From positions 107,764,697-107,828,696 of the forward strand of contig OX578146.1 of NCBI GenBank assembly GCA_951213105.1: a stretch of DNA of 64,000 nucleotides. Direction: 5' to 3'. The position numbers and the translations under genes were made by a program. This document shows positions 1-12,127 of this stretch, in pieces. This DNA comes from Amaurobius ferox. Lineage: Eukaryota > Arthropoda > Arachnida > Araneae > Amaurobiidae. Numbering within the stretch: the stretch's first letter is position 1; the number at the start of each line of letters is the position of its first letter. A model generated the notes under the pieces. The model made no database searches, was not told the DNA's origin, and saw only the letters and a program-made list of their open reading frames with translations.

Positions 1-2017
1 ATAATATTATTAATAATTTCAAATATCCCACGTAATAATTTTACACATGCAATAATTTTACACATGCATTATTTATCTTTGATTGGATAACTCAATTTTG
101 AGAATTCACCCATTCTTATCACCTAATTTACCATTTGGTCTGAGTCTAATAGTGTTTACTATTTTCGAATGACTATTTTCCACTTGTCCTGAGTCCTATA
201 CTGATTACTATTTTTGAAAGTCTCCATACATATTATGTATCGTTGAAATGTATTCATTCCGGTACCCACTCGCATTGACGAAGTGAGGTGAAATGCTCAG
301 TTGCTTATTCAACTTATACGTGGTAACAATGCTTGTGAGTTCATATTTCTGTTCGAGGAGGTATTATTTTTCTGGTTTGTAATTCAATTGATTTATTTTT
401 CTCCTTCCACTAGCCAGTAGACAGTTCCAATGGTGTCTATAGTTAAATATTATCGCCACATTGTCAGAAACTGGCTGTTCTATCGGTTTTAATTCGAATT
501 GTATGGCTGGCCTGATGAGAATGCAATTTCGAACTAACCGCCATTTTTTGTGTAGTTTCAATTGATTGTTCTCTATGTCTTAATCTTTTATCTTGAGCTA
601 ATTATTATTGCCTTTTCTCATTTTTGCCATGTTTTCTTTTTATTTTTATTTATAGTTATATACTTTTAATTGTGAATTTTGTATCCTAATATTCTTCTCA
701 TCCCCCTTTCCATTGTAGTGATATGTTACCTTCTATCTTTATCCTTAGTCTTGGTCTATAGTTACTCATTTGTAACAGATATGCTCAATATGAGTTTTTT
801 TTTTGTACATACAGTAGTTTATGCATATTTTTCGATTAAAATCTTTCAATTTATATATATATATATATATATATAATTATTATTATTATTAAATTTACGA
901 AAAAAAATCTGGAAAAGTAATTGAGCAAAAGATTATATCGAGATTTCTTTTTTAACTATATAGTATATATAAAGGGGAAAAATTGTTGATAGTGACATAA
1001 ATTTAACTCTCGAATTTCGATGGATGTGCCTTTTTTGCAATCTTTACATTAAAATATTAAAATAATGATGTTCATTATTATCATATATGTGAATGACCTT
1101 ATAAGTACTGTTATCGAAAAACAAATGGACACCGTTGTTTAAGCCTTATCAAGAGCCATTCTCGAGATATTAGAAAATTTATTTTTTCCACGCAGAGCGC
1201 GATACCTCTTGAAGGAATGTATACAAACTTCAACTCTTAAAAAACAATTTTAGCATATAAATTACTAGAATTTTCTTAAGTAAAAGATTGTTTTATACTA
1301 CAAACATTTTTTATTTTTCAAAAACCTTCAAATGGTTTGCAAGTCTTGCTTTCAGTGTCGCAACCAGTTCTGATGAAACAGTTTCGGTTTCGCATCAATA
1401 CCGAATAGCATTTCACTACACTGTCAGTAAGAAAGCTTGCTATTTGCCGACTAAGTCAGTCGTACCATGTAGCTGACATTTAATTTATAGAAAAACTAGC
1501 AGCATACCCGTTCTTCGTACGGAATACAGTATAAAGAAACTTAAAATTCGCAATCATGTGCAAATTCTTATAGTATTCTAAATGACATTGTTATTCAAAA
1601 CAGTCTATTAAGATATTTAAATTAATGCTCCTAAAAAGAAGTTTAAGAATCTCTTTTCTCTATACAAGATTATCTCCACAGGAATAAAACATCCTAGTCC
1701 CGTGTAAAAGAAGTCCCTTGGTCTAAAGAATGAAACATCCTGGTCCCGTTTGTAAACAAATTTACAAAAAATATGAAATTGAATCAATATATGGCAAAAT
1801 AAAAGCGCTAAAATTGTATGAGAAGATATACCCATACTACTTACATTAGCGTGCATTAGAAGATATACCCGTGTATTAATGAGATTAAATTTAATAAAAC
1901 CAAAAACTAGTCCACTTATCCTGGAGATGTGAAGGTCCTAACACCCCCATTGACAGAACAAATACATTTGTTCTGCATACGATGCATATTAAGCAAATAA
2001 ATCCAGCACTGTAAACA
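1..2017. other. AT-rich non-coding stretch
   Basis: No gene is supported. Short open frames here have no recognisable domain. A (TA)n run sits at 852-875, followed directly by an (ATT)n run to about 890. The rest is unique-looking AT-rich DNA without clear repeats inside the window. Confidence 0.6.
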
Positions 2018-2600
2018 CCCCATTTCGCCGCTAACCCCCCCCCCCCCCCCTACAAAAACCTGGCTACGCACACTTCCCATAGTTTTGTCCTTTCTAACGA
2101 TACAGATTATATTGAAAATGACACGATATACTTTAGTAATTACATTTTTTTTCTTACAGTGCATTAAGTTTCAGAACATTTTATAAATTAATCTATAAAA
2201 ATTTAAAACAGCCTCTTTACAGAAAATCAAATTAAACTACAAAAACTCTTCATAAAGTTTACGTTCCTTGCGGAGAATTCTGAGCTGATAGATTAACGGT
2301 CGTATTCATTAAGTTAATGGTCGTAGAGAAGGATGTTGAACGATAAATAACTGTTTTATGCCTTAATTTATCAGCAGACGCGTGCCGAGACTGATTCAAA
2401 ATCAATCTGTATCTCAGTTCCACCCCCAACCCCCACCCACCCCTTCAGACGTCACTTCGGATATTTCTTCCCTTCTAAAATCATTTTAAGAATATTTAGA
2501 AAAATTTTAATAGGTTTAATTTTGCAAAGAATATGTTATGTTAAATGTACTTAATGAACTCAATTTTTTATACTTAATGGACAGTAGCAACGCGTGATAA
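2018..2600. repeat. Diverged dispersed repeat, copy 1
   Basis: A C-homopolymer (about 2036-2050) leads a segment whose 3' part (2205-2580) aligns by eye with 4660-5040. Both share the order: a block like gcctctt-acaaaatcaaattaaact, a block on the theme gattaa-ggt-attcattaa, a cgcgt(g/a)ccga block, then gtcact-c-gatatttct and aatgtactta-tga. Divergence is high, so this is an old copy. The bases just after the C-run (2058-2071) resemble the complement of the arthropod transposon-end motif GTGGCGTAGCCAGG, so the C-run may mark an element end. No coding remnant is visible. Confidence 0.45.
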
Positions 2601-2734
2601 AATAATTTGAGGTGACATGAAACCAGAAACTAAAATTAGCAGGTAAAATGTTTCATGCTGTATATTTTAATAGGGTTACAAATGAAATAAAATGCAATAA
2701 CTAAATAAATTAAGGACATTTTGCAATTTTGTTA

Positions 2735-2830
2735 CAGTGGAACCCCGGTTTTGCATTTCTCTGTGGAACGATTTCATAAAACGTTATATCCGGGAAAACA
2801 CAATACACAGGAAACTCTATTTAAGTTAGT
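2735..2830 (+). repeat. Possible pogo/Tigger-type transposon end
   Basis: The segment begins CAGTGGAACCCCGGTTTTGC, close to the CAGTGGAACCTCG-type terminal inverted repeat of pogo/Tigger elements (established family knowledge). I could not find the matching opposite terminus or a transposase. It is therefore at best a degraded terminus or short non-autonomous copy. Confidence 0.3.
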
Positions 2831-4339
2831 CTATAAAAATCAAGGAAAACAGGTATAAAAAAATGTATATACCACTTACAAATCTTAACTTTTTCGCATA
2901 TTAAATTTAAGATCCACCTAGATTATCCAGAGTTCTCAGACAATAAACACTATGTTTGCGAAATGAAACGATTCTAAAAAAAAAAACAAATCCCGTTGTG
3001 CAGGGAATAAAGGAATAAAGGGAATTTTCACTCTCCTCAGAAATCCCGTTGTTTGGACACATCTGCCCGGGATGTAGCAGTTAAATGGTAAAAGATGCAT
3101 GCGTGCTGATTTTTTTTTTTTACCTCCAGTGAAATATCTCCAGGCGGAGAGACGTATCTGGTATGTCTCCCCTGAACAACTATCCAACGCATACGGTGGT
3201 CAAGCGTCAGTCGAAGCAAAGCTTTGTCGCCCTTTCAGAAGTCAGATGTCGCCTATTTATCGATACACAGCAATAACCCTTTAATTATTTACACAGAAAA
3301 TATTTTATACATTTTATTTCGAATAAAAATTAAAATAAAAGTTACCTGATTCTAATTGATTTGGATAGGCACTGTCTGTATGCTCCACCAATGCCTGAAG
3401 ATTAAAACAAATGCTTATTTTAAATTACATCGAATCTTCAGTTTTGAAATTATTTTATTTGGCGGCTCAGCAATTTTTAATATAGCGGCCAAGTCGCAAA
3501 TATTCCAATGGACTGAAACATCTCAACAACGGGTTATTTTAGTGTAAAGGGGTTGGTTTTGTTTATAGAAGATATAGAAATTTTTCGCCAATGTTTCAAA
3601 TATGTCGCCAAGTTAGGGCTTCTCATAGGGAGAATAAAGCATTTTTACAATTCGATCTATGTCTACAACCAACTTTTAAAGCCTCTTCCACTGTTCACTT
3701 TTTATGAAACACTTTGTATATTATATAAAAAAAGCCTTTAGCAATGTCTGTTCTTTTCTTGACAATAAATTTATAATATCTCCACCTTTACGATATTCGT
3801 AAAATACCACCAAATTGGTGATAATAAAAGATCTCAGAATTAAATTTAATTCATTTGATAAACCCTGCCGCTTTCTCGTATTTATTAATTTAATATTCTT
3901 GATTCAAAATATAGTAAATTTTACTGATGGGAGGTGGGGGGGGGGGGAGTTGTTCAGTGGTCTCACAGAATTTGCGTTGTGTTAGGGATGAGAGCCTAGA
4001 AGTCGTAAGGTAATTGCATTTTATTAGGGGACGCACCTGTCTCGCGAATAGTAAAACTCATTAATTACATTTTGAATCACAAATATTTAATTAATAATTA
4101 TCACAAAGCGACGGATATTATCAGAATTCACATCAAATTTTCAGAGATAATGCATTATCGCTAACATATCTAACATTATGAATTATCGCGACATTTTTCA
4201 AAAGTTCGCTAGGTTGACGATATTTCGACACATTTTTCAAAAGTTCGCTAGGTTGATGATATTTCGACACATTTGTCGCCAATGTGCCAAACATGTCGTT
4301 AAGTTCTGGCTGCTCATAAGGACCCTATAGACGTCTTTC
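2831..4339. other. Non-coding DNA with TTGGCGA-type repeat fragments
   Basis: No gene is supported. Fragments on the theme tcgccaa-tttggcga occur at about 3570-3630 and again at about 4268-4330, and recur in family P copies near 7.3, 14.4 and 33.3 kb. A perfect G-run lies near 3942-3955. A 39-bp unit is tandemly duplicated at 4191-4229 and 4230-4268 with about one mismatch. Confidence 0.5.
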
Positions 4340-5050
4340 GAAAAGGGGTCCGAGCTCTAACCCCCCCCCCCCCCTCCTCACCCCGCAATTGTAGCTCAAA
4401 TTTGTACGGTGGCACTGGCCAAGCATGTTGGACAGACATACATATCGGACTTTCTTGTGTTTTTTCTTTTCTCCATCTTTGATTTTTATTTCAGAATGCA
4501 CATTATAAACTTGCTCTTTGGGATATTTAAACGTTAAAACATTTCTATCAAATAGGGCATTGAAAATACCCACGGCCTACCAAAACAAAAAAGAAATTAA
4601 ATCACGCCAGCCTGTATTACGTGTTAGAATATTCCGAACATTAAATTTACCGAGTGAAACTGCCTCTTCATACAAAATCAAATTAAACTTCACAGAAAAA
4701 AAAAAATTCATGAACTACCTCTCCCTTTCGAGTTGAGTACTCCCAGTTAATAGGTTAAAGATTATATTCATTAAATATTAATGATCCTAACGATGCGTAT
4801 TTAGCGAAAAGTAGCTGTTGGATGACTAAATGTATTAGCATTCGCGTACCGATATTCTAAAAATCAATCTCTTTCTCAAGTTTTTTTTTCGCTCTCTCTC
4901 TCTCTCTCTCCTATCTTAGCGTCACTCAAGATATTTCTCCTTTGATACTTTCATTCCTAATTTTTTTAATAAATGTAACTTTGCATGAAATAAGTTGTGT
5001 AAAGTGTACTTAGTGAGTTAATTTTTTACGAACCTAGTTCGAAGGAGAAA
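4340..5050. repeat. Diverged dispersed repeat, copy 2
   Basis: This is the second member of the pair described at 2018-2600, again headed by a C-homopolymer (about 4360-4376). It contains a (TC)n microsatellite at about 4892-4910, at the place where copy 1 has a C-rich stretch (about 2420-2445). No transposase remnant was found. Confidence 0.4.
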
Positions 5051-5285
5051 TGAGTAGGATCGTGTTTAATGAGGTTTTCGTATGATTTATTTAAAAACAC
5101 GAACTGAGCTTGAGCTAAATAAAACGTCCTCGAAATCTCCCTGCTAATTACTATCTTCGAGTCATATGCACCAGAGTATGGTTTCTTAATGTTGAAAGTA
5201 CTAGCACAGATTTAAATTTAAAATTTGTAAATTAAATGAAACTACAGCTTGGGGTTCTAGGGTAAATTTCATAAGCTTTGATTTT

Positions 5286-6870
5286 ATATTTATTTCTTTG
5301 TATTTCACAAAGAGTGTCCGAAAGGAACAAAAAAAAAAAATGAACCATTGGCCATAGAAGTTTCTTTTCTTTAGTTAGTTTTCCTTTCCTTCTTCTTTTT
5401 AATTAGTTTATTTTCTTTATATTTCACGAAGAGTGTTCGAAAGGAGAAAAAATCAACTTTTAGCCATGGAAGTTTCTTTTCTTTAGTTAGTTTTCTTTTT
5501 TTATGTAGTTTTTCCTTTTTTCTTTTTTTTAATTAGTCTTTTTTTCTTTGTATTTCACGAAGAGTGTCCGAAAGGGAAAAAAATCAACTTTTAACCGTAG
5601 AAGTTTCTTTTCTTTAGTTAGTTTTCTTTTTTTAGGTAGTTTTCCTTTCATTCTTCTTTTTAATTAGTTTTTTTTTCTTTGTATTTCACGAAGAGTGTTC
5701 GAAAGGAGAAAAAATCAACTTTTAGCCATGGAAGTTTCTTTTCTTTAGTTAGTTTTCTTTTTTTATGTAGTTTTGCCTTCTTTCTTTTTTTAATCAGCTT
5801 TTTTCTTTGTATTTCACGAAGAGTGTCTGAAAGGCAAAAAAAATCAACCGTTGGCCATAGAAGCTTCTTTTCTTTACTTAACTTTCTTTTTTTATGTAGT
5901 TTTTCTTTCTTTCTTTTTTAAATTAGTTTTTTTCCTTGTATTTCACGAAAAGTGTCCGAAAAGGAAAAAAATCAACCGTTGGCCATAGAAGTTTCTTTTC
6001 TGTTGTTAGTTTTCTTTTTTTATATAGATTTATTCCTTCTTTCTTTTTTTAATTAGTTTTTTTTTCCTTGTATTTCACGAAGAGTGTCCGAAAGGGAAAA
6101 AAATCAACCGTTGGCCATAGAAGTTTCTTTTCTGTAGTTAGTTTTCTTTTTTTATATAGTTTTTCCTTCTTTCTTTTTTTAATTAATTTTTTTTACCTTG
6201 TATTTCACGAAGAGTGTCCGAAAAGGAAAAAAATCAACCGTTGGCCATAGAAGTTTCTTTTCTGTAGTTAGTTTTCTTTTTTTACATAGTTTTTCTTCTT
6301 TCCTTTTTTAATTAGTTTTTTTCTTTGTATTTCACTAAGAGTGTTCGAAAGGGGAAAAAAATCAACCGTTGGCCATAGAAGTTTCTTTTCTTTTGTTAGT
6401 TTTCTTTTTTTATATAGTTTTTCCTTCTTTCTTTTTTTAATTAGATTTTTTTTCTTTGTATTTCACGAAGAGTGCCCGAAAGGGAAAAAATCAACCGCTG
6501 ACCATAGAAGTTTCTTTTCTTTAGTTAGTTTTCTTTTTTTAGGAAATTTGTCTTTCTTTCTTTTTTTCTTAGTTAGTTTTACTTTCTTTATATTTTACGA
6601 AGAATTTTCGAAAAGAACAAAAAATCAACCGTTGGACATAGAAATTTCTTTTATCTAGCTTTATTTTCTTTTTTTAGGTAGTTTTTCTTTCTTTCTTTTT
6701 TTTTAGTTAGTTTTTTTTTTCTATATTTCCAAAAGGGAAAAAAATCAAACATTGGCCACAGAAGTTTCTTTTCTTTCCTTTTTTTAGTTAGTTTTTTTTC
6801 TTCGTATTTAACGAAGAATGTCCGAAAAGAACAAAAATTCAACCGTCGCCCATAGAAGTAAAACGAAATA
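5286..6870 (+). repeat. Tandem array, ~12-13 units of ~130 bp
   Basis: Every unit carries the same blocks in order: ttctttgtatttcacgaaga, gtgtccgaaaggg plus an A-run, atcaaccgttggccatagaa, gtttcttttctttagttagt, then a long T/TC-rich tail ending taattagttt. Landmarks (cacgaagagtg) fall near 5308, 5425, 5557, 5687, 5814, 5944, 6076, 6209, 6331, 6462, 6597 and 6811. The central units (5.8-6.5 kb) are the most alike and the edges are degraded, as expected for an array homogenised in the middle. Open frames of 60-105 codons in it are by-products of the T-rich repeat. Confidence 0.9.
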
Positions 6871-6974
6871 TGAAAAATAATCATCAAACAGAGAAGCATT
6901 TAGCTGTGATAAGGACAATCCCGGAACTGCCAATTTAAGGGAAATACGAAATTTAATTTTTTTATACTATCCCC

Positions 6975-7740
6975 AATAAAAAAAAAAAAATCTTATGAGG
7001 GCAGCAGATGACTTTCCCTATATAATGTAAGAACTTTGCTTATTTCTATACGAAATAACGGTGGATAAGATGCACAATGGCCGAAAAGTACGTTGAAAAG
7101 TATAGTGACATTTAGCTCTTTTCGGGATGACAATTTATAAAATTATTGAATTACTAAATTAACTTATATTTCGCGCATATGGGAAATATTGCTAACATCT
7201 GCTAGGCAATATGCTCCATTATATTAAAATATGTTAATCATTAATTCATCAGTTTGGTGTCATTTTTGCCAATTTGACAACATTTTAATCAATTTAGTGC
7301 CACCTTAAAAAAGTCGCCAAGCTGGCGATATTTCACTAAATTACATGCCAAAGCTGCGAAATTTATCACCAAGTGTTATATATATTTCATAATACTTACT
7401 ATAGTTTATTTTTATGTTAATTTTTAGATACATTTATTTGAAAAAAAGCGCAATTTCTCGAGAACGTCTTAAGTTAGCGATCTAAAGTTTATGTCATTCG
7501 TGTTAGAAACAAAAATTACGTATAAAATGATTATTTATTCAACATTATTGAATAGCTTGATATTTCTTATGTCTTTTCAAAAATTCATTAGAAAATTTAG
7601 GGTCTTCCAAACGTTAGATCGCGTTTAAAATCAATAAGGTTCCAGTATTCACTGAAAGTAATAACTGTATACCAAATTACATTCGAAACGCTCCATTCAT
7701 TCGTAAGATATCGCCTTAACAAACTCACGGACACACACAG

Positions 7741-7771
<31 letters not shown>

Positions 7772-7905
7772 TATACAGACATCACCTCAAAGACATTCGA
7801 TTTGAGTTCAGGGATGCTTAAAACTTGCTCTTCCATCGAAAACTCGAATTCGACGAAACTCGAATTTTCGACGAAATTCTGACTCAAGTGAAAGTGCTCG
7901 ATAAT
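6975..7905 (+). mobile_element. Family P non-coding transposon, right end lost
   Basis: The left part matches the left end of family P (a degraded form of aaatctgatgtgggcaacac, then gactttccctatataatg). It is followed by the gccaagttggcga block (about 7310-7330), the ctcgagaac block (7455), and the block tattcactgaa...accaaatt...cgctccattcattcgt (7640-7710). A (CA)n run follows at about 7735-7770, then acatcacctcaaagacattcgattt (7778). The usual palindromic right terminus is missing or scrambled after about 7890. No coding capacity is visible. Confidence 0.65.
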
Positions 7906-8673
7906 TTTGAAAGGAGGTTTTGAATTTTTTAAAATTTTTCCTTTACACCTTTACTTCTAATTTGAATTTTCGAAAAATTAAATTTTTCCGTAGACCTGGA
8001 AGATAAGACGGATCGGATGAGACCAAAACCAAGATTCCAGCCATAGTGGGAGTGCTCGATAGTTTTAATACATCACATCCTCACTCACTCACCCACTTGG
8101 TTCAGTGCATATTATGTAGATTACTAGAAAATCGGCGCTGCCCGAGAGTTAAAGCATGCATAAATTGAAATTATTAATCTGAAAAAGTAATCAAAAAATG
8201 TTTTGATTCATATAAATAAAAGGGAAGAATTCTTATAATCATGTGCAACCAATGCAACGATCCTATCCCCAAATAACCCCCTTCCCTCTACTTTTAAAAT
8301 GGGTTCGATCCCGTGCGACGAAAAGATTAAAAAATAAATCCTTTCTCTAGCAGAGAAGCCTTCTGCGTCTTTAAACGCGTGCACAACTATCGAAACGATG
8401 GGAGACAATAGCTTGGGTGAAAACGTGCGGCATCAAAAATCCTAAATATTATAATTAACGAACGGGTGGCTTCGGGAGTTTTTTGTTATTGTTGTTCTTT
8501 TAGAGCAGTGAGTAATATTTAAAGGAGCTGTAAGTTATAAACATCGGATTACAAGTCAATTTTTGTATGTGGCGATATAAAAATCTGGAACGTTTTAAAC
8601 ACCCGAAAAGTATATATATATATATATATACTCGCGGCGCCTATTACGTCGCCTACGCCTACCACTGACCAGT
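7906..8673. other. Non-coding interval
   Basis: No gene or clear repeat was recognised, apart from a (TA)n microsatellite near 8611-8630 just before the Tc1 remnant. Confidence 0.5.
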
Positions 8674-9320
8674 ATGCACCGTCAACAGCGATTGCAATGG
8701 TGTCGAACACGATCAACGTGAAATTGTTCGGATTGGGAACGAATTGTCTTCAGTGATGACTCCCGTTTCTAACCGAGTCCCGACGACCAGCGCAGACGTG
8801 TCTGGAGACAGCCCGGACATCGTCAGGATCCTGCTCTTACTGTCACACGGCCCGACAACAGGGAGTTATGGTCTGGGGTGCCATTTCGTTTGATAGCCGG
8901 ACCCCTTTGATAGTCCTCCGTGGCACCATCACAGCACAGCGGTACGTTGCTGACATTCTACGACCCTTTGTATTGCCATTCCTTTCACGACACCCCGGGC
9001 TAACTTTTCAGCAAGATAATGCCAGACCACACACGGCACGCATCTGTATTGATTGTCTGCGTGCTTACGACATACTTCCTTGGCCAGCCAGATCCCCAGA
9101 TCTCTCGTCTATTGAACACATTTGAGTTGAGATGGAGCGTCGCCTGTGACCATCCCAGAATGTAGACGAATTAGCTCGTCAATTGGAGGCCATTTGGAAC
9201 GATATTCCTTAGAACAAACACCATTCGGCAACTTTATGCATCAATGCCACGTTGGGTAACAGCTTGTATCAAAAGCCAGAGATGGACCAACGCCATACTG
9301 ACGTGCTCACTTTGTGTAAA
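8674..9320 (+). pseudogene. Degenerate Tc1-type transposase (IS630/Tc1/mariner)
   Basis: The reading shows the C-terminal two thirds of a DDE transposase. It opens with the usual LQWCR-like block. The first catalytic Asp lies in VFSDDSRF, directly followed by a TAA at 8770-8772. A frameshift near 8850-8865 moves to the frame holding MVWGAISFD, the second Asp in QQDNARPHTA, and LPWPARSPDLSSIEHI, which contains the third acidic position. A TGA at 9123-9125 replaces the tryptophan expected after IEHI. Degraded homology continues to about 9300 (ELARQLEAIWNDIP). The N-terminal DNA-binding half and terminal inverted repeats were not found. The copy is dead. Confidence 0.9.
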
Positions 9321-9889
9321 TTTTTCAGTGCAATAAATCATCCAATTGTTCTGAAATTCTAATCATTTCTTTTTCTGTACATCCACATTACATGTACCAA
9401 ATTTTGTCTCATTTCTAGAAATTCGTTCTTGGTGCGTCGATTTTTTTTTTCTAATGATGTATATATACATATAAATTCACTGAAATTCGATTATAATTCG
9501 TATGCATTCTATTCAAAGTTTGTTTAAAAGGGAATTTTTCGGTCTTGCCAATGGTATCAAGATGGAAATTCTGTGATAATATTTTAGGTCGCTAAGGAAC
9601 GATTTGTGTGAAAAACGTGCTATAACATAAAATAACTAAAAAAACTAATCCTGAAGCACTTGTGCTTCAAATATCATGGTCGTGCGCTTAGATTTTCTGG
9701 TACCGACCGCACAGACACACATATCCCCTTATCATGCAAGATTCAGAAAACCATTAGCACCAAAATTAAACATATAGCTTTAGAACCCCATGTAGTTTAG
9801 CATATATGTTATAACTTTATGTTGCTTAAATGTATCTTTAATTTAAAAACAATGTTATACTGTAATTTTAATCAGTTAATTAATTGTAT
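9321..9889. other. Non-coding interval
   Basis: AT-rich DNA with no recognised gene. The flank of the Tc1 copy holds a short T-run and TA-rich DNA (9440-9470), but I cannot assign element ends. Confidence 0.5.
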
Positions 9890-10175
9890 TGTTACGAACA
9901 GTCCAGTGGTTAGCGCTTGGGGATTACACTCGGATGATCCGAGTTCGATTCCTGACTCTGCAGAACTGTTCCCGTGTTCACGCGGAGTACGAGCACGTTA
10001 AATATGTGGGTCCGTAAGTCCTTCCGAGAGGTTGATAGTAGGGGAAAGAGGGTACGGTCCCTATGGATGCGTCCACACTGAGTTCCGGTATAAATTGGGT
10101 GACACTTCCCGGCCGTCCAAACAGGCACCTTGCACCTTCGAGTAAGTCGGACAATCTGGGTCGAAGAAGAAAAGC
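9890..10175 (+). repeat. tRNA-headed SINE (family S), diverged
   Basis: Head: CAGTGGTTAGCGC (box A-like, 9903) and GAGTTCGATTCCTG (box B-like, 9940), the two internal RNA polymerase III promoter boxes of tRNA genes. The body matches other copies: gtgttcacgcggagtacg, acgttaaatatgtgggtccg, taagtccttccgagaggttg, then taaattgggtga and ggccgtccaaacag. The tail gtcggac-atctgggtc runs into AAG repeats. This is one of several family S copies, including those at 21.2, 31.0, 45.1 and 46.3 kb and the 40-42 kb arrays. Open frames across it are spurious. Confidence 0.85.
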
Positions 10176-10345
10176 ACACACACTAACATTCATACACACA
10201 CACTGAGATCACCTAAAAACACGTTCGACTTGAGTTTAGGGATGCTTGAAACGTGTTCATCCTTTGAAAATTAGCATCAAAATTTTCGACCCCGTCGCAA
10301 TATACTTTTTCTATATTATGCTCTGTATATAAAGAAAGTAAAAAA
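10176..10345 (+). repeat. Family P right-end fragment
   Basis: A CA-rich stretch is followed by gatcacctaaaaacacgttcgactt, gggatgcttgaaacgtg and ttttcgaccccgtcgcaata, then a degraded palindromic end (actttttctatat...tatataaagaaagta). This is the last ~150 bp of family P. It directly abuts the SINE, which suggests the SINE inserted in or beside the element's CA tract. Confidence 0.65.
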
Positions 10346-12127
10346 AAAGTGTGGTTGTCTTTTCTACAATAAATGTATTTTCAATATACCTTGATTTATA
10401 ATCGCCCTGTAATTTATGGTTTTCGTTCGACTATCTGTGTGGGTCATTATAGAATTTTATTTAATAAAAAAATGTGAAAAATATGTATATGAAGATAATA
10501 AAAATAGTAACCAATTAAATTATTCAAACTATGAAATGCAATTACAGAAACTGCAATTATACAGATTCTATAGACTTTCAATTTTATGCGACTTAAACAG
10601 AGATGTTTATTAATTCATTCTTTTCAAAAATCTTGAATAAATGTTTTTTAATTTCATGAACTATTTTTTTATTTTTTTTACGGAAATGTGTATTTTAAAC
10701 TAATATTTGAAAACGTATGATTTTATTACCAGATGTCGAAAAACATAACAATAACAATCAATTTTAGATCATGTTGCACGAAGTTAGTTGTTTATTCGTA
10801 GCATGACAGCTGTTTTGTGTGTTGCCACTGGATCAGTATTTTAATATCGTCTGCTTTAGAATGTGTTCAAGTTTTTTAGCACTGCAACCAAATCAATGCG
10901 TCAAGCTAGTCTTTTCATAATGTGTTCTGATATATTTATGTGTTATGAAGAAATTTTGCAATAGTAGAAATATGTTGAGATCTTTAAAGGAATTGCTCGA
11001 ATGTGATTGCAGTGTTTAAGGGTCAAGGTATAATCTGTAAGTGTTCAAGGATCTATCATGCAATTTGTGTAGGAATACATGTCATATGATAGATTAATGC
11101 AAAGAGAAAGGATATAGGAGTTTTCAAGTAAGTGAATCAGATTTCTTATTAATATTATATAAAACATGTAATTATATTCATGTATACTTTAATATTATAC
11201 TCATGTATACTTTGTTATAATTTCAAGGATTCAGTTTTGTGAAAAAAAAATTCTAATTTTGAAAAAATAATAAGCATAACTTTGGAACACATTGAAACAA
11301 AGGTGACCGAAAATTTCGCCAAATTCACGTTAGCATTTATTTCTGAAATAGAATGTTTCGGTTCTTATATTTTGTGAAATAATAGAGAATTTTTTTCGAA
11401 CTTAATATATTGTTTTATAAAGAAATTTTATTCAAAATGACCCTTTAAAATTCATGTGAAGGGTACAATTCTGAAATCTAGAACTTTGTGATGAGTATGG
11501 TTTTTGCACTTGATATTTTGCGAAGTTTGGTTATTGATATTAAGAATATGGTGAAAAAAGTATTTTATGGAATTGGAGATTTTTTTAAATTTCTCGAAAA
11601 TGGTTTTAATTATTGAAAATAGAATATTATTGTAATGTTATTCAATAGAATTATTGTATTTGTCATTTTAATGAAGTTGAATATGATAATTTTCAATTTT
11701 CGGTCCCCTGTGCTTTAAAAAGAATAACAATAAATAAGGTAAATATTTGTAGCAGTATTTGTTCATAATACTATCTGTTTGTTCTATATATTTTTTACCA
11801 AAAAAGTACTTTTCAATGATATTAAATATGACTTCATATTAATGCAAAACTTTCGTTTCTGTCACTATCCTCCAGTGATAAGTTCACTTTGCATCTCCTA
11901 ATTACATTTGTAAAAACCACAAAGAATGGAAATAAATTGATGGAATTTAAGAAATTACAATTTTAACTTCATTTTAAACTGATATTTATAAATATTTTAA
12001 GGATATTATTTTGAGAAATTTCTAATACACGTAGAATCAGTGACATTATGATGTTGCCCGAAAAACTGTCTATTGCATCCACCAGATGGCGGAAGCAGTT
12101 ATTTTAAGTTAGTTGAAGAGCACGACT
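10346..12127. other. AT-rich non-coding interval
   Basis: No supported gene. The longest frames (for example 10416-10613, 65 codons) show no motif. The DNA looks unique within the window. I see no exon-like or RNA-gene signal. Confidence 0.5.

Noticed and set aside
5286..6870. CRISPR-like array
   Set aside because: Repeats are ~130 bp tandem units with no unique spacers, in a eukaryotic setting.
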